A DNA stretch of 64,000 bases from CAWHBO01 sp963827735 (GTDB lineage Bacteria; Patescibacteriota; Patescibacteriia; Patescibacteriales; UBA12075): contig CAWHBO010000001.1 of assembly GCA_963827735.1 (NCBI GenBank), positions 1 to 64,000 of the forward strand, in the 5' to 3' direction. This document shows, in pieces, positions 40,101-44,721 of this stretch. Numbering within the stretch: the stretch's first letter is position 1; the number at the start of each line of letters is the position of its first letter. The position numbers were made by a program, and so were the translations under genes. Under the pieces are notes generated by a model. The model was given only the letters and a program-made list of their open reading frames with translations. It ran no database searches and was not told the DNA's origin.

Positions 40101-42334
40101 CAGATACGCTTCGTTCCAGCGGATGGATCACGACTTCGTATAACAATCAGAACAATGTCGCGTCATTTATGAGCTTCGGCGCAGAAACCGCTTCGTCTTC
40201 GGTTTCCGGTTCATCTGTGAATTACTGCGTCTTATCAAACGCCGGCAACCCCGCGATTGCGGTGGCGAAGATTGATGGAGGGTGGACGAATGCGGATACA
40301 AACGTACTTGATGTAGATGGCTGGACGACTGGGGAATATAATTATATTAAAGTTTATACGACTGAATCGGCGAGGCATCGGGGGAAGTGGGATGAGGGGA
40401 AGTATCGGATTGAATCGGCCGATACAGCTATTTTCCTTTTTGAAAATTATACTAATATTGACGGTTTACAAATACAAATTAATAGTGTAGGGGATGAACA
40501 AGGCATTTTTGTAGGTGGTTCATATTGTACAATAAATAATAACATAATGAAGGATGTTGGTGTTAGCACTCAATGGGATAGTGGCGGAATTATAAACTGG
40601 GACACTGAACCGTCATATATATATAATAATATAATTTATAATTTTAACCTCGGAATTGATGCGCAAAATGGTCATTTGTATGCTTATAATAATACTGTTA
40701 ATAATTGTAGAGATCTTTGCTTTGACGCAACATATCTTGGTATTACAGCAAAAAATAATATTGCGTTAAATTGCGGAAATAATTGTTTTGATGGTTCGCC
40801 ATATAGTGATTCTTCCAATAATCTTTCATCTGACGGAACAGCGCCCGGTAGTTATTCACTTACAAATACCAGTGTAACATTTGTTGACGAAGCCAACGAC
40901 GATTTTAGACTTATGCCGGAGGATACAGGCGCAAAAAATATTGGCGCAAATTTATCAAGTGACGCTACATCATCGTTTGCGACCGACATAGAAGGTCAAG
41001 CGCGTTATGATGGACTGTGGGACATTGGAGCCGATGAAGCACCGACTATATTATATCGGTCGGTGGGAAATGATACGAGTAATCTTTTGCATAGTTCAGC
41101 GTACACGGTAACGATCGCGACGACGACCGCTACGCTTTCAGCTGACGCTACAGCGAATATCGGAGTGGGGGATGTTCTGCAAATTGGGACATCCACTTAT
41201 CAGCTCGCCTTCATCACCGGCCGGATATCGTCCAGTACTTACAGCGTGCAATCCGCCACCGGCTCTCTTGCTGTCGCCACCACCAGCGCGCCGGTGTCTG
41301 TTTATCGGGCGCATGAATTGCTGGATAAATGGGCATATCGCATTGTTAATAATGTTAATTCTGGGGTTGATGACAGTGTTGACGACATAGTTATAAATTA
41401 TAGCCAGAATTTAGTTGCGTCCAATACGGCTATATTTATCCCTTGTTATGCATCCACTAGTCCGGATGATGCACACGCAGAAGTTAACGGTTGGACAACC
41501 GGAACCAGCACCTATATAAAAATTTATACTCCAGTATATTCTGATGAAGTTGGTTCGAGTCAGAGACACAGCGGGACATGGGATGATTCATCGTATAGAA
41601 TTGTACTATCGAGTATTACCCGAGTACTTTCTTTGTATAATAGTAATGTCTGGATCGATGGCTTGCAAATCAAAAATACCGACACAGGTGATTCTGATAC
41701 TTTGTCGTCCTGTATAAACAGCAATGTTGCCGCGCAAAATTTGAAAATTTCTAATTCAATTATACATGGAAGCCATGGCGGAAGCGCGATTGACTTTGAT
41801 AATACGGAAATAACAGCTATGATGTGGAATAATTTAATTTATCACAACACAATGGGTACTTGGGACGAGGGAATTGATGCTAGTGTAAAAATTTTAAATA
41901 TCCATAATTGCACAATATATAATTTTAATACAGGAATTAATCAAGATGCCGGCACGCTGTTAGCCTATAATAATGCCGTATTTGGCAATGCCAATGATTT
42001 TGATGGCACAATGACATTAGATTATAACGCCTCAGACGACAAAGACGGGACAAATGCGATTGATATTAGTCCGGCCGGGTTTGCCACTGAAGCGGATGCC
42101 TGGAAAGCTGCCTTTACGGATTATGCGAATGGAGATTTCAGCATTCGCGATACTTCCTCAGTGCTGTATGATTCCGGTACCACTATCATCGCCGTGACCG
42201 ATGATATTTTGGGGACAGTTAGGCCGCAGGGGGATGGGTATGATGTCGGGGCTTTTGAATATAATTTTGGACGTTATAAATATAGATTTAATGATGGGAG
42301 TTTTAAAGTTAGGGGAACTTTGAAGTTCCGCTAA
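19139..42334 (+). CDS. Giant secreted modular protein: 17 parallel beta-helix modules plus DUF2341 / LamG-like insert
   Basis: One uninterrupted frame of 7731 codons, 36 percent of the window. Residues 1-30 are basic, 31-53 hydrophobic, with ASA at 56-58, so it has a signal peptide. Residues ~60-280 look like a beta-sandwich, ~283-395 like a fibronectin-type domain (TATLNGDITATGG...TTYYVRSYARNSVGYSYG). Then about 17 modules of ~400 residues follow. Each has a cap (YRSI or EFVSVID), a strand with W.T....YIKIYTP and RH.GKWD..KY, a right-handed beta-helix with ISNNIIR, WNNIVYDF, YNNT, AKNNLA rungs, and a closing DFHLAP.D...NAG.DLS with D.DG..R..WDIGADE. One module carries a DUF2341-like WGYRKKITI domain and a LamG-like domain (39129-40197). 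The last ends GYDVGAFEY plus a short basic tail; no sortase or known sorting signal is seen. A surface adhesin or carbohydrate-binding fibre is likely. Confidence 0.9.
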   Translation: MNKETRYKKQGYKQISKFKSQITKSLKFGNLKLFGFCILYPCILVAVFSILLVNHASAAVTYYNSASTPADNGTNTANPTTITPPASMQDGDLAIIIAGNGGASGNPAITNTGGQTWTALTQRNATNTRVNVFWARFNGTWSASPTVTLGATTNNIVVMHVFRPTGTNYYWEIDVAESSNTYAAPSSPYTITINGITTQTAGALVFAVWTCRDDNTWTSLTAGWSTPGSAQYRNTSGTTDQSVTAAYQIFASATSTGNVSKTQATSPADPGTYYILAFKETAYVVPTVTTQAASSIATSTATLNGDITATGGVNATIRGFVYGTSSQSLPGNVDATSSGYTSYTETSGSYGTGAYTANLSSLPQGTTYYVRSYARNSVGYSYGNEISFTTLTPPIEWVSIIDTGTSTYRDYSSLAMWAALNVDLTSAATKVFSWSTASGTIPDGYTVVGATSGALASSTHMSTTTASGGNQQILLSHISGIFQNGEQVYIQGMATSSYYVYLSSAGNPAIAVATCRASTGLADTAAVVINGWTTSADYYIKIWTDPSEGYRHAGKWDETKYRLQGTQYNAYYGFLTVQEDYTQIDGLQIYVTAGVNEAYGICVGLGSSVAGTSINVSLSNNIIRGSNSGYSWFQGITYFNNNNGTGAHKIWNNIVTDFTGLYSYGLSIYNTAATVYAYNNTIVDCGVGIGISGDSIPTSLIAKNNLVKNCEIPYNIYDSASFGVGTDNNSTDSDDTPGVGTHNLINQNFKFVDELNDDFHLASNDMGARNRGADLSADTYIPFSDDIDDDTRSIDIWDIGADETENAVFYSVGQNTSDHSSGGNVAIANGLATFDTAQTATNLGIGDVLTAGSRTFYLYEKADTAHWYVQTATGTTPADLSSSAVTSIAHAYPSLNNAMASSSLRLGTSDLAAGNFVLNVPCYFDTGADTQAVTVDGFTTGTSTYIKIYTPTNTATECNQTQRHSGKWDESKYRLITGTGGMSLYLSDNYTVVEGLQVQNTGSAIDDSCIVLYEYATNFSLSNNIVRGGDNGIVYTFQTELYGTKIYNNIVYGANRSGIIINTNYYDGSVYIYNNTVYGNNLSDSDYNGGISGGLMSYVYNNISMGHPSGTYKGDYLYLTNSGYNISSDATASGTGSQINTTVNFVDPANGDFHLAPGDFGARNKGADLSNDPYLLINSDIDNDERPAGSLWDIGADEAIFRIYRSIAPNKTNELDYGRTGYNLTMTATSVAFSADVPDNVGVGDVIVYNASSSLAFITGRNSATSFTVESATGTPVRTQTSTTAWAIYRAYTSLSNAEAGIENTGIPAGVRNFDTWTDGRDIASTSEQWNIAAYANGTTADSYVTIDGWTTAENNFIKVYTPTLSTEVGVSERHVGKWDNNKYQIEHDSSDYNAAIWSNEEYVRIDGLQIRDTSSPLDSQYPIAMGGSAAGAMDLRISNNIIRGSGFYTIGSAGSGIFIDAVGANSVVRAWNNIVYDFNTSNDAGLCAYRQEDSDTTAYIYNNTFYNTRYATHAYEGKIIAKNNLAQSVVVFGAATNGYYGLGTDYNYSDDDMNYNNGPHGQYNITISLADSANYDFHLSPADNIAKNAGKDLSRDLYLPITTDVDGGARSKQETGFSYDIGADEVSATPVYFSVGQNTNSHEVGAGNVNVATGTAYFSVAQTASTTGVGDKLTAGSRTFYISGKISDTAWSVVTATGSMPATLATTSVTSIAHAFASLFAAEAGIPALLGTSDLVSGGYQLNIPCYYDSGPDTTAVNIIGWVTGEDNYIKIYTPTDTDTEVNQTQRHNGVWNNNKYYLNSNNNYPLNLNINNVKIDGLQILVSGSANWLTGIQNTYEVDNIDISNNIVRNTNSGLYGTGISLNGDSNKVWNNIVYDFTNDAWGIGCDDGVNDESCYVFNNTMYNCRIGITTGYLGTIAVNNLIDANNYNYDGTFAVGSGYNAGNLSDEMNVDTGAGPNNTVSQTFVFVDETNDDFRLAKTDTSAVDAATSSLISQFPNFSISNDIEGEARLGTWDIGADEMNLPEEFVSVIDPGNGAGTDFDSLSEWNTVVHADLTLASTRVFSWSTASGTIPDGATVVGNTSGAIATATHMTATTTLTGSAQILLTNISGTFQSGEQVSLQGYATSSVYIYLSNSGNTVIAVAKCRTSDGSPDYGGIVFIGWETDVNHYVKIWADPDENYRHNGEWNEEKYRIISNDYFTTLWINSLDVVIDGLQIENVRDTSVDGSGDGIRYSDNGDTHVIISNNIVRKQAPNGVSTTGINFDSYEAYNTTLNIYNNILYDFTNGIRLSYINNGHVASINNNTIVNNYYGIHISGWPSAAVLNLYNNLVQSHNQVVDYELDTSGVAINRSANISSDNTSPDGSTYQNKIVMFADEDNDNFHLDSADTKARNKGANLTADVYLPISDDIDGNDRLDTAGTWDIGADENIAKIYRSVGPNATADLSNGGSLEIRIASSSTGGVADYVAYFTTAQPDNVGVGDAIQYDKDNGGSVDSIVFITKRYNSNYYSVRTATGSAPFLTTTADEDWGIYRAYTALFNAEAGDENDAISDTVEAFENWANGKDLYNNQEQWNIACYVGESNASDTVAVSINDWIAADENFINIYTPVRSDEVGVSQRHLGTINSGGYVLAPATTDTAISMDEDWSYVSAVIDGLVIKTNDATGIRFGGDGYFGLGNVTIKNNIVKRITGSSEFRYGIHASFRVEDQNAYINNNIISNFYGGIAVTYSIGHVYNNTLYNNFTGILSNTFSGINAKNNLSYNNTNNNYAIYDGVFSSDSSNNLSGPSFSDAPGLNPQNAKTVIFKDVANGDFHLAPGDFGARNKGADLSNDLYLPINTDIDNDERPAGTLWDIGADEAIFRIYRSIAPNKTNELDYGRTGRSLTMTATSVAFSADVPDNVGVGDVIVYNASSSLAFITGRNSATSFTVESATGTPVRVQSSTIAWAIYRAYTSLSNAEAGTENTGIPAGVRNFDTWTDGKDIASSSEQWNIATYANGTTTDTGYTVIDDWTTAPQNYLKIFTPVDADEVGISQRHQGKWDNSKYNILASDSDMAGISIYVADVQIDGLQINRTRSGNGNAGIYIYGIFGDGDVRISSNLIKATTGSSGYLYGIVSENTTAGSISNYIYNNILYEDGYSFTDAIFARTNGYAFYIYNNTIYNSSQWGNILGDNYSVVIAKNNLAYNPTASYDNYTGSFISSDYNVSNDSSDTGGAHDKINAIVNFVDPANGDFHLAANDSVAKNAGKDLSNDPYLPITTDVDGQARSKSVTGFSYDIGADEVSATPVYFSVGQNTSNHETGTANVNVATGTAYFSEAQTATNMGVGDKLTAGGRTFYISGKISDTQWTVVTATGSMPATLATTSVTSIAHAFNSLANAEAGIPALLGTSDLVSGGYQLNIPCYYDSGPDTTAVDIAGWTTGVDNYIKIYTPDDITTEVNQSQRHSGVWSADKYYIQLTASNNYVYAIVNEQEYVKIDGLQITVTGSTGYEVIDIYNSAEMIEVSNNILRNQATISGTGYAAGFNTTESAVVWNNIIYDQGDHGYSINAINWNEAIPIYVINNTIYNSNVCIYSYGFQDLYLYNNIVQNCTNGFDGGTWNSNSDNNISDIAGDAPNATWTPGDSTTDVIFVNEASDDFRLAKTDTAAVDQGTSSLISQFPNFPISINYDIEGEARIGTWDIGADEMNLPDEFVSVIDPGNGAGTDFDSLSEWNTIVHADLTVPTTRVFSWSTASGTVPDGATVVGNTSGAIATATHMTATTTLTGSAQILLTNISGAFQSGEQVSLQGYATSSVYIYLSNSGNTVIAVAKCRTSDGSADTDTVSIDGWTADSAHYIKVWTDPDENYRHEGKWDEGKYRLEGNNSYPGLITVITTNTKIEGLQIYENYYSGIHVNTSEAGSVDISNNIIKGSDTGTSPGINFYNGGYGEIVNISNNIIYRVGDKTESAEDSGIWLGRDGYSTNLFVNAYNNTVIGFSYGFYYYYATSLLKNNISYDNTDNYYGTFDSASTNNLSGPGTDAQIPATNARNGYLVIFVDEANEDFHLDSADTAARNRGTNLTADTYLPITDDIDGNDRLDTAGTWDIGADENIAKIYRSVGPSAIADLSNGGTLEIKIASSSTGGVADYVAYFTTAQPDNVGVGDAVQYDKDNGGTVDSIAFITKRYNANYYSVRTATGSAPFLTTTADEDWGIYRSVISLNDATFTGDPNPGISGAVSSQVSLSSQDLVSYQYQLNIPCYANGTTPDATSSTVSGWTTSEDSYLKIYTPTKSDEVGISQRHTGKWDDTKYFLTYSTGDMITSYVKFLHIDGLQMLLTEAGHGDYGGIFAENNVENGGVISISNNVIKNINAADFDEYGIAAVSYTQNFTTTYYIWNNIVYGFNTTNSRGIDVGYKTVDTVYLYNNTVYGCATGYLTHASGTTIVLKNNIAYNNIDNYNGTTFSGTSNNNLSGPAQTDAPGLNPQNAKTVIFKDATNGDFHLAPGDFGARNKGADLSNDLYLPINTDIDNDERSASTLWDIGADEAIFRIYRSIAPNKTNELDYGRTGHNLTMTATSVAFSADVPDNVGVGDVIVYNASSSLAFITGRNSATSFTVESATGTPVRTQVSTTAWAIYRAYTSLSNAEAGIENTGIPTGVRNFDTWTDGRDIASTSEQWNIAAYANGTTADATSTTIDGWTMAPQNYIKVYTPVDSSEVGVSQRHAGKWDDTKYKIVKTTTADWDYALALNSDYIQVEGMQISLAYSHEETKAILGDTASVSNNHTVSNSIIRGIPTVGSEGSAFYIADQVNFYYNLYSYNNIIYDFNAGATGAGGAIIFTGNKLFVYNNTINNCYVGMYDNIGTSRAINNIIQNVELGGYWDIDFTDYNITNLAADDSGPHSKNSTYVNFVDPANGDFHLAPTDNIAKNAGKDLSKDYYLSITDDIDGEARSVSVSGFKYDIGADEVSATPVYFSVGQNTSNHETGTANVNVATGTAYFSEAQTAINMGVGDKLTAGSRTFYISGKISDTQWTVVTATGSMPVNLATTSVTSIAHAFNSLANAEAGIPALLGTSDLVSGGYQLNIPCYYDSGPDTTAVDIAGWATGEENYIKIYTPNDTDTEVNQSQRHEGVWDDEKYRLVISDWLAIYIYNTDVKIDGLQFSSDSSNVRQFITIDNSLSFNKTYISNNIIRRTIAGDTVSYGIYDNSEANTGQLYAYNNIIYDMRAPSDYGVGIIIANNGISHIFNNSIINSDRGIDVTGTYQHVKNNLVMSSGDGFDVFYSWTEDSDYNLSDIAGDAPGSHSATATVIFVDEANDDFRLAKTDTAAVDQGTSSLISQFPNFPISINYDIENEERIGTWDIGADEMNLPEEFVSVIDPGNAAGTDFTSLSAWETAVQANLVATTTRVFSFNPSNASSSMPDGFAVVGETSGATGNIVHMTASTTSAQIMIENVANGIFQSGERIHLTASTTYYVNLSNSGNTVIAVAKCRSTNGTADTTKVNISGWTVDAAHYIKVWTDPNDAYGRHRGVWNENKYWMNVSDSAGSDDAIDILEDYVWIDGLQMEMRTNIYSGSGCLGFDRMAGELKISNNICQIVDNTNNYQYAFKKYTTGSNATIKVWNNIIYGAINSSQDDGVGIRLIGVGDTDIMYLYNNTVTGSYQGYYVTGSGNIDARNNIAYNNTDNYYFLGNYSDSSNNLSGPTQSDSPGSNKISNAIVQFLDAANNDFHLSPNDTVARNAGTSTVNNLQLTVNNDIWFDIDGTARGNSWDIGADEVPVEFVSTICETVDSGGACVEKDYSGLSQWEDKVESNLSSSTTRVFSGAITGTLSENDLVTLINPGNATTTVTGYVVATTSDQILIDGITGITTPLVVVPSSRFQVTSGNYFTVSGTGDAFGASPIAIAKIDGAWSASDTTAVAIDGWTTDNDNYIKVYTTPTAKHSGKWDYGKYRLAITGNTSGALYPLLIIASNVKIDGIQVFVENSHPAGIAINMNFTWATEEGSPEASRNIIKCMDSGGADSSGIIIGNTDYRQDAKFWNNIIYDCNYNAISSWDDNVYADIYQNTMFNNRVAVEAGGGNTWTMKNNIAQNCTIGTCYSGADDFSDYNISDINDGPGPNSINAIVSFISTSTGDFHLTDNSRGIDEGFNLLASTSLFSTDVDGGSRPSLTSGLSWDIGADEVGTKIYRSVGNIATAISNAANVSITGWTATFSAVQPDNVGVGDVIQYGTGVYQLAFITGRSSSTVYSVQGYDGTQPSATTTATMNIYRAHLTLNDWETQTVANVNTGISDTVDDLVLVGQDLVASNTIMMVAAYASAAGDTEAVTIDGWTTGENNYIKVYTPVYSNEVGVTQRHGGKWDSNKYNIVNSPANANSVINNYVAYTQLVGLQIAVDGTSYGAIAYDNPGLTDLLIDSCIAKSVGGDDSKRGFELSSGPNGHIKVFNSIAYDFINMSGSGFEDWGTGSVEIYNSTIFNSYYGVRRPSSSNIKLVNVITQNCTDGFYGTFDSSSDYNISDIAGDAPNATWSAGNSAIDVAFVDEANNDFHLAPGSAGIDQGTSSPISQFPNFPISINYDIDGNYRRTWDIGADEASVEFVSTIMQTGGAFSSLSAWETANQVDLTATTTAVFDCSVATGIIPVGSSVQGGTSGALASTTVMSTSSNQILMYNIDGDFEAGETVAIQGETVAVAWYDENWGYRKKITINAAQVASALSGFPVLATTTDTDLRFTGNGGDVGSSTGADIIFTSADGTTLLNYEREYYAPTTGQIVAWIKTDLSALANTEIYMYYGYAGVPADQATTTGVWDDNYLSVHHMTDNPDNQHVRDSTGNSNGTKGSANNPEQYAGRIYAAQDMNADTEYISMADGGLWDWSPANASQPRTFETWFYPTTDPSSGQGIVLLGGVNIGSGNSYIFTYADNGGNALAGVVVNAAGTTIGSFYYAVNLTQNAWSHIAFTASDSGNCGIYINGQAQAEGYTSWDDTTTVTPPVGQTGIGNVFNPTNLDQGRFDEWRWSDTLRSSGWITTSYNNQNNVASFMSFGAETASSSVSGSSVNYCVLSNAGNPAIAVAKIDGGWTNADTNVLDVDGWTTGEYNYIKVYTTESARHRGKWDEGKYRIESADTAIFLFENYTNIDGLQIQINSVGDEQGIFVGGSYCTINNNIMKDVGVSTQWDSGGIINWDTEPSYIYNNIIYNFNLGIDAQNGHLYAYNNTVNNCRDLCFDATYLGITAKNNIALNCGNNCFDGSPYSDSSNNLSSDGTAPGSYSLTNTSVTFVDEANDDFRLMPEDTGAKNIGANLSSDATSSFATDIEGQARYDGLWDIGADEAPTILYRSVGNDTSNLLHSSAYTVTIATTTATLSADATANIGVGDVLQIGTSTYQLAFITGRISSSTYSVQSATGSLAVATTSAPVSVYRAHELLDKWAYRIVNNVNSGVDDSVDDIVINYSQNLVASNTAIFIPCYASTSPDDAHAEVNGWTTGTSTYIKIYTPVYSDEVGSSQRHSGTWDDSSYRIVLSSITRVLSLYNSNVWIDGLQIKNTDTGDSDTLSSCINSNVAAQNLKISNSIIHGSHGGSAIDFDNTEITAMMWNNLIYHNTMGTWDEGIDASVKILNIHNCTIYNFNTGINQDAGTLLAYNNAVFGNANDFDGTMTLDYNASDDKDGTNAIDISPAGFATEADAWKAAFTDYANGDFSIRDTSSVLYDSGTTIIAVTDDILGTVRPQGDGYDVGAFEYNFGRYKYRFNDGSFKVRGTLKFR
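19149..19275. repeat. Inverted word repeat covering the signal-peptide codons
   Basis: Left arm words AACAAGATACAAGAAACAAG and CAAATCTCAAAATTCAAATC face right arm words GTTTGAAATTTGGAAATTTG and TTTGTATCTTGTATCCTTGT. They are complementary in reverse order. The arms encode the basic and the hydrophobic parts of the giant protein's signal peptide. Confidence 0.7.
22736..36390 (+). repeat. Higher-order tandem repeat of ~4.98 kb inside the giant gene
   Basis: Cap types recur in the order C (IFRIYRSIAPNKTNELDYGR), D (ATPVYFSVGQNT), E (EFVSVIDPGN), F (IAKIYRSVGP). Type C begins at 22736, 27719 and 32708, so the period is 4983 and 4989 bases. D, E and F keep the same spacing; the third block stops after E at about 36390. 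Cap regions are nearly identical in DNA between blocks and relatively GC-rich, while the beta-helix parts are AT-rich and strongly diverged. Confidence 0.85.
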
Positions 42335-42380
42335 CGGATTAGCACGGATACAGGACGGATATAACGGATCACGGATATTT
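42332..42380. repeat. Left inverted repeat flanking the GxxExxY gene
   Basis: GGATTAGCACGGAT, then GGACGGATATAACGGATCAC and GGATATTT. The giant gene's stop codon lies at its left edge. The complementary words follow the GxxExxY gene. Confidence 0.75.
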
Positions 42381-42397
42381 AATTAAATGTTTCTACT

Positions 42398-42817
42398 ATG
42401 AATAAATTGCTTGAAGAAGAATTAACTTACAAGATAAGGGGTTGTATTTTTAATGTTTCAAATAAGTATGGTAGGGGATTGAAAGAAAAAATTTATCAGA
42501 AAGTATTGGCTGAAGAATTGCTTAAGGCAGGTATAAAATTTGTTGAACAGAAAAGAATTAATATCTATTCATTGGAAACCGGCAAACATATCGGCGTGTA
42601 TATTCCTGATTTTGTAATTAATGATAAGATTATCATAGAAATAAAAGCTACTGCTTTTACCACCAGGCAAGATATAGAACAACAAAGGTCGTATTTGCGG
42701 GTAAGTATTTATGAAATCGCGTATTTAGTAAATTTTTCCACTCCAAAACTTGAAATACACAGATCCATATTTACGAACGATAGAAAACCATTTATATCTA
42801 AAATACTTAATCCGTGA
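42398..42817 (+). CDS. GxxExxY family protein (PD-(D/E)XK nuclease-like)
   Basis: A 139-residue product. The name-giving motif is GLKEKIY near residue 28; VPDFVI-type sequence here reads YIPDFVINDKIIIEIKA (residues ~67-84), which is the PD...EXK signature of a nuclease-like fold. A C-terminal QQRSYLRVSIYEIAYLVNF helix-strand pair fits the family. Function is not established; members are common in CPR and as cargo of intervening sequences. It lies in a 525-base cassette bounded by inverted words (42332-42380 and 42810-42850), and its own stop codon TGA is inside the right repeat. Codon use is AT-rich like the repeat-bound four-helix-bundle gene at 44330. Confidence 0.85.
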   Translation: MNKLLEEELTYKIRGCIFNVSNKYGRGLKEKIYQKVLAEELLKAGIKFVEQKRINIYSLETGKHIGVYIPDFVINDKIIIEIKATAFTTRQDIEQQRSYLRVSIYEIAYLVNFSTPKLEIHRSIFTNDRKPFISKILNP

Positions 42818-42850
42818 TCCGTGCTAATCTGTATATATCCGTGATTATCA
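42810..42850. repeat. Right inverted repeat flanking the GxxExxY gene
   Basis: AATCCGTGATCCGTGCTAAT followed by CTGTATATATCCGTGATTAT. Its reverse complement contains GATTAGCACGGAT and GGATCACGGAT, both present in the left copy. Confidence 0.75.
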
Positions 42851-42859
42851 GTTAAGAAT

Positions 42860-44311
42860 ATGAGAATAAACAACATAGCCAAAAACACCTCCTACTTCAC
42901 CCTCGCCCTCATCCTCCAAAAGGCGCTCAGTTTTGCGTACTTTACCATTCTTGCGCGTAATTTTGTTCCTGATGATCTTGGAAAATATTACTTTGCCATT
43001 TCTTTTACGGCCATCTTCGCCATCATGATTGATCTTGGATTTGCGAATGTGATAACGCGCGAAGTTGCGAAAGCGGGGGAGCGGGCCGGGGAGATTGCGC
43101 GCGCGGTAATAGCCATGAAAATTCCGCTCGCTATCTTGTCGCTTTTATCCGTGGTATTTTTGATAAACCTTTTACACTATCCCGAAAGCACCAAACTGCT
43201 TGTTTATTTTTCCGCCATTTGCATGACCCTTGACTCCTTCACCCTGGCTTTCTATGCCGTCAGCCGCGGCCGGCATAACCTGAAATTTGAAAGCGTTGGC
43301 TCAGTTGTTTATCAGGTGATTGTTTTGCTTACAGGGATAACGGTCATAAAATTAAATCTCGGATTGGCTTGGCTCATGGCCGCGACCATATCGGCGAGCC
43401 TCATTAACTTTATTTTTTCCTGGGCGGTTCTTAAAATTAAGTGGGGGATAAGTCCTTTGCCTTTTACGGGGGGTTTCAAGTTTGATAAGGTTTTAACTCG
43501 CGCTCTCGTTGCAATTGCCATACCATTCGCGCTATACGGCATTTTTCAGCGTTTATACATGTATCTGGACAGCGTATTCTTATCCATCCTCGCCGGCGAT
43601 TACCAAGTTGGAATTTACCAAGTGCCGTTTAAGATTGTCTTTGCTTTGCAATTCTTGCCATCAGCCTTCATGGCCTCGCTTTATCCGGCGTTTGCGAGTT
43701 ATTGGCGGGGTGAAAAAAACCAACTCGCAATTTCTTTTGAACGCGCCATGAACTACCTGACAATCATTGCCTTGCCGGTAAGCGTCGGTGTGATTACCCT
43801 TGCGGACAAGATTGTAAAATTGTTCAAAACCGAGTATACTGATGCCATCCTTCCGCTCCAACTGGTGATGATCGCCCTTTTTTTCATTTTCATTAACTTC
43901 CCGATCGGCGCCCTGCTCAACGCCTGCGACCGGCAGAAACGCAACACCTTGAACATGGGCATTGTCCTCGTTGCCAGTATAATTTTAAACCTCTGGCTGA
44001 TTCCCAAATTTCAAGCGGTCGGCGCCAGCATAACCGTGATCATCACGAACATTTTGATGTTTATCCTGGGCGCGCTGGTTGTGCCAAAGATCGCACCCGT
44101 CAGCTTAAGCAAGCTGATTTGGCCATTCTTAAAATCCATTTTCGCAGTTGCCTGCATGGCCTTGATCGTGCTAACATTAAAACCGTACTTGAACATATTT
44201 ATCGTGATCGCGCTTGGCGGAATGGTCTATGTTTTGTTGCTTTTTGCGATGGGGGGTTTTAGCCGAGAGGATGTGAAGAGTGTTTGGAGGTCTTTTTCTC
44301 ATAACTCATAA
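42860..44311 (+). CDS. Polysaccharide flippase (Wzx / RfbX type, MOP superfamily)
   Basis: A 483-residue integral membrane protein with about 12-14 hydrophobic segments spread along its whole length. It begins MRINNIAKNTSYFTLALILQ and has an early FAISFTAIFAIMIDLGFANV segment and ITREVAKAGERAGEIA after the second membrane span, all typical of Wzx-like flippases. They move undecaprenyl-linked oligosaccharides to the outer face of the membrane. It lies directly upstream of glycosyltransferase and ligase-like genes, which supports that role. MurJ is an alternative within the same superfamily, but the surface-sugar context favours Wzx. Confidence 0.88.
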   Translation: MRINNIAKNTSYFTLALILQKALSFAYFTILARNFVPDDLGKYYFAISFTAIFAIMIDLGFANVITREVAKAGERAGEIARAVIAMKIPLAILSLLSVVFLINLLHYPESTKLLVYFSAICMTLDSFTLAFYAVSRGRHNLKFESVGSVVYQVIVLLTGITVIKLNLGLAWLMAATISASLINFIFSWAVLKIKWGISPLPFTGGFKFDKVLTRALVAIAIPFALYGIFQRLYMYLDSVFLSILAGDYQVGIYQVPFKIVFALQFLPSAFMASLYPAFASYWRGEKNQLAISFERAMNYLTIIALPVSVGVITLADKIVKLFKTEYTDAILPLQLVMIALFFIFINFPIGALLNACDRQKRNTLNMGIVLVASIILNLWLIPKFQAVGASITVIITNILMFILGALVVPKIAPVSLSKLIWPFLKSIFAVACMALIVLTLKPYLNIFIVIALGGMVYVLLLFAMGGFSREDVKSVWRSFSHNS

Positions 44312-44329
44312 CTTGGAACTCATAACTTT
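44298..44329. repeat. Left inverted repeat flanking the four-helix-bundle gene
   Basis: CTCATAACTCATAACTTGG followed by AACTCATAACTTT, ending at the start codon and overlapping the flippase stop. The 20-base CATAACTTGGAACTCATAAC is present in reverse complement on the other side of the small gene. Confidence 0.8.
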
Positions 44330-44674
44330 ATGGCTTTCCATGATGATCTAAAAAAATACGTTCACGAGTATATAAAATTTATTTATAATATAACAAAATC
44401 TTTTCCCAAAGAAGAAATGTATGGCGTAACTTCACAGTTCAGGCGAGCAGGTATGTCAATTATGTTAAATTATATTGAGGGTTACGCCAGAAACAATAAA
44501 ACCAAAGAAAAAGTATATAAAAATTTTTTGGAAACTTCTTATGGTTCACTTAAAGAGTCAAAATATTTGTTATTTTTTTCATTTGATATAAAATATATTA
44601 ACAAAGATAATTATACCTACGGCTTGGAATTGTCTGACAAGATCGGAGCTATGCTCTGGAGCTTAATTCAATAA
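44330..44674 (+). CDS. Four-helix-bundle protein (S23 / intervening-sequence protein family)
   Basis: A 114-residue, mostly helical product. Family landmarks: FPKEEMYGVTSQFRRAGMSI (helix 2), then NYIEGYARNNKTKEKVYKNF and SYGSLKESKYLLFF (helix 3). Such proteins form pentameric barrels; relatives are encoded in intervening sequences of 23S rRNA genes and, as Avd, in diversity-generating retroelements. No reverse transcriptase or template repeat is in this window, so an Avd role is unlikely. The gene is bracketed by inverted repeats made of one word, CATAACTTGGAACTCATAAC, so its transcript would fold with the gene in the loop. Confidence 0.87.
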   Translation: MAFHDDLKKYVHEYIKFIYNITKSFPKEEMYGVTSQFRRAGMSIMLNYIEGYARNNKTKEKVYKNFLETSYGSLKESKYLLFFSFDIKYINKDNYTYGLELSDKIGAMLWSLIQ

Positions 44675-44721
44675 ATGAGTTATGCGTTATGAGTTCCAAG
44701 TTATGAGTTCCAAGTTATGAG
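44675..44721. repeat. Right inverted repeat flanking the four-helix-bundle gene
   Basis: GAGTTATGCGTTATGAGTTC, CAAGTTATGAGTTCCAAGTT, ATGAG. It runs into the start codon of the next glycosyltransferase (44717). Confidence 0.8.

Noticed and set aside
44330..44674. Diversity-generating retroelement, because the four-helix-bundle protein resembles Avd and the giant protein has variable repeats
   Set aside because: No reverse transcriptase, no template repeat / variable repeat pair and no C-type lectin target were found in the window.
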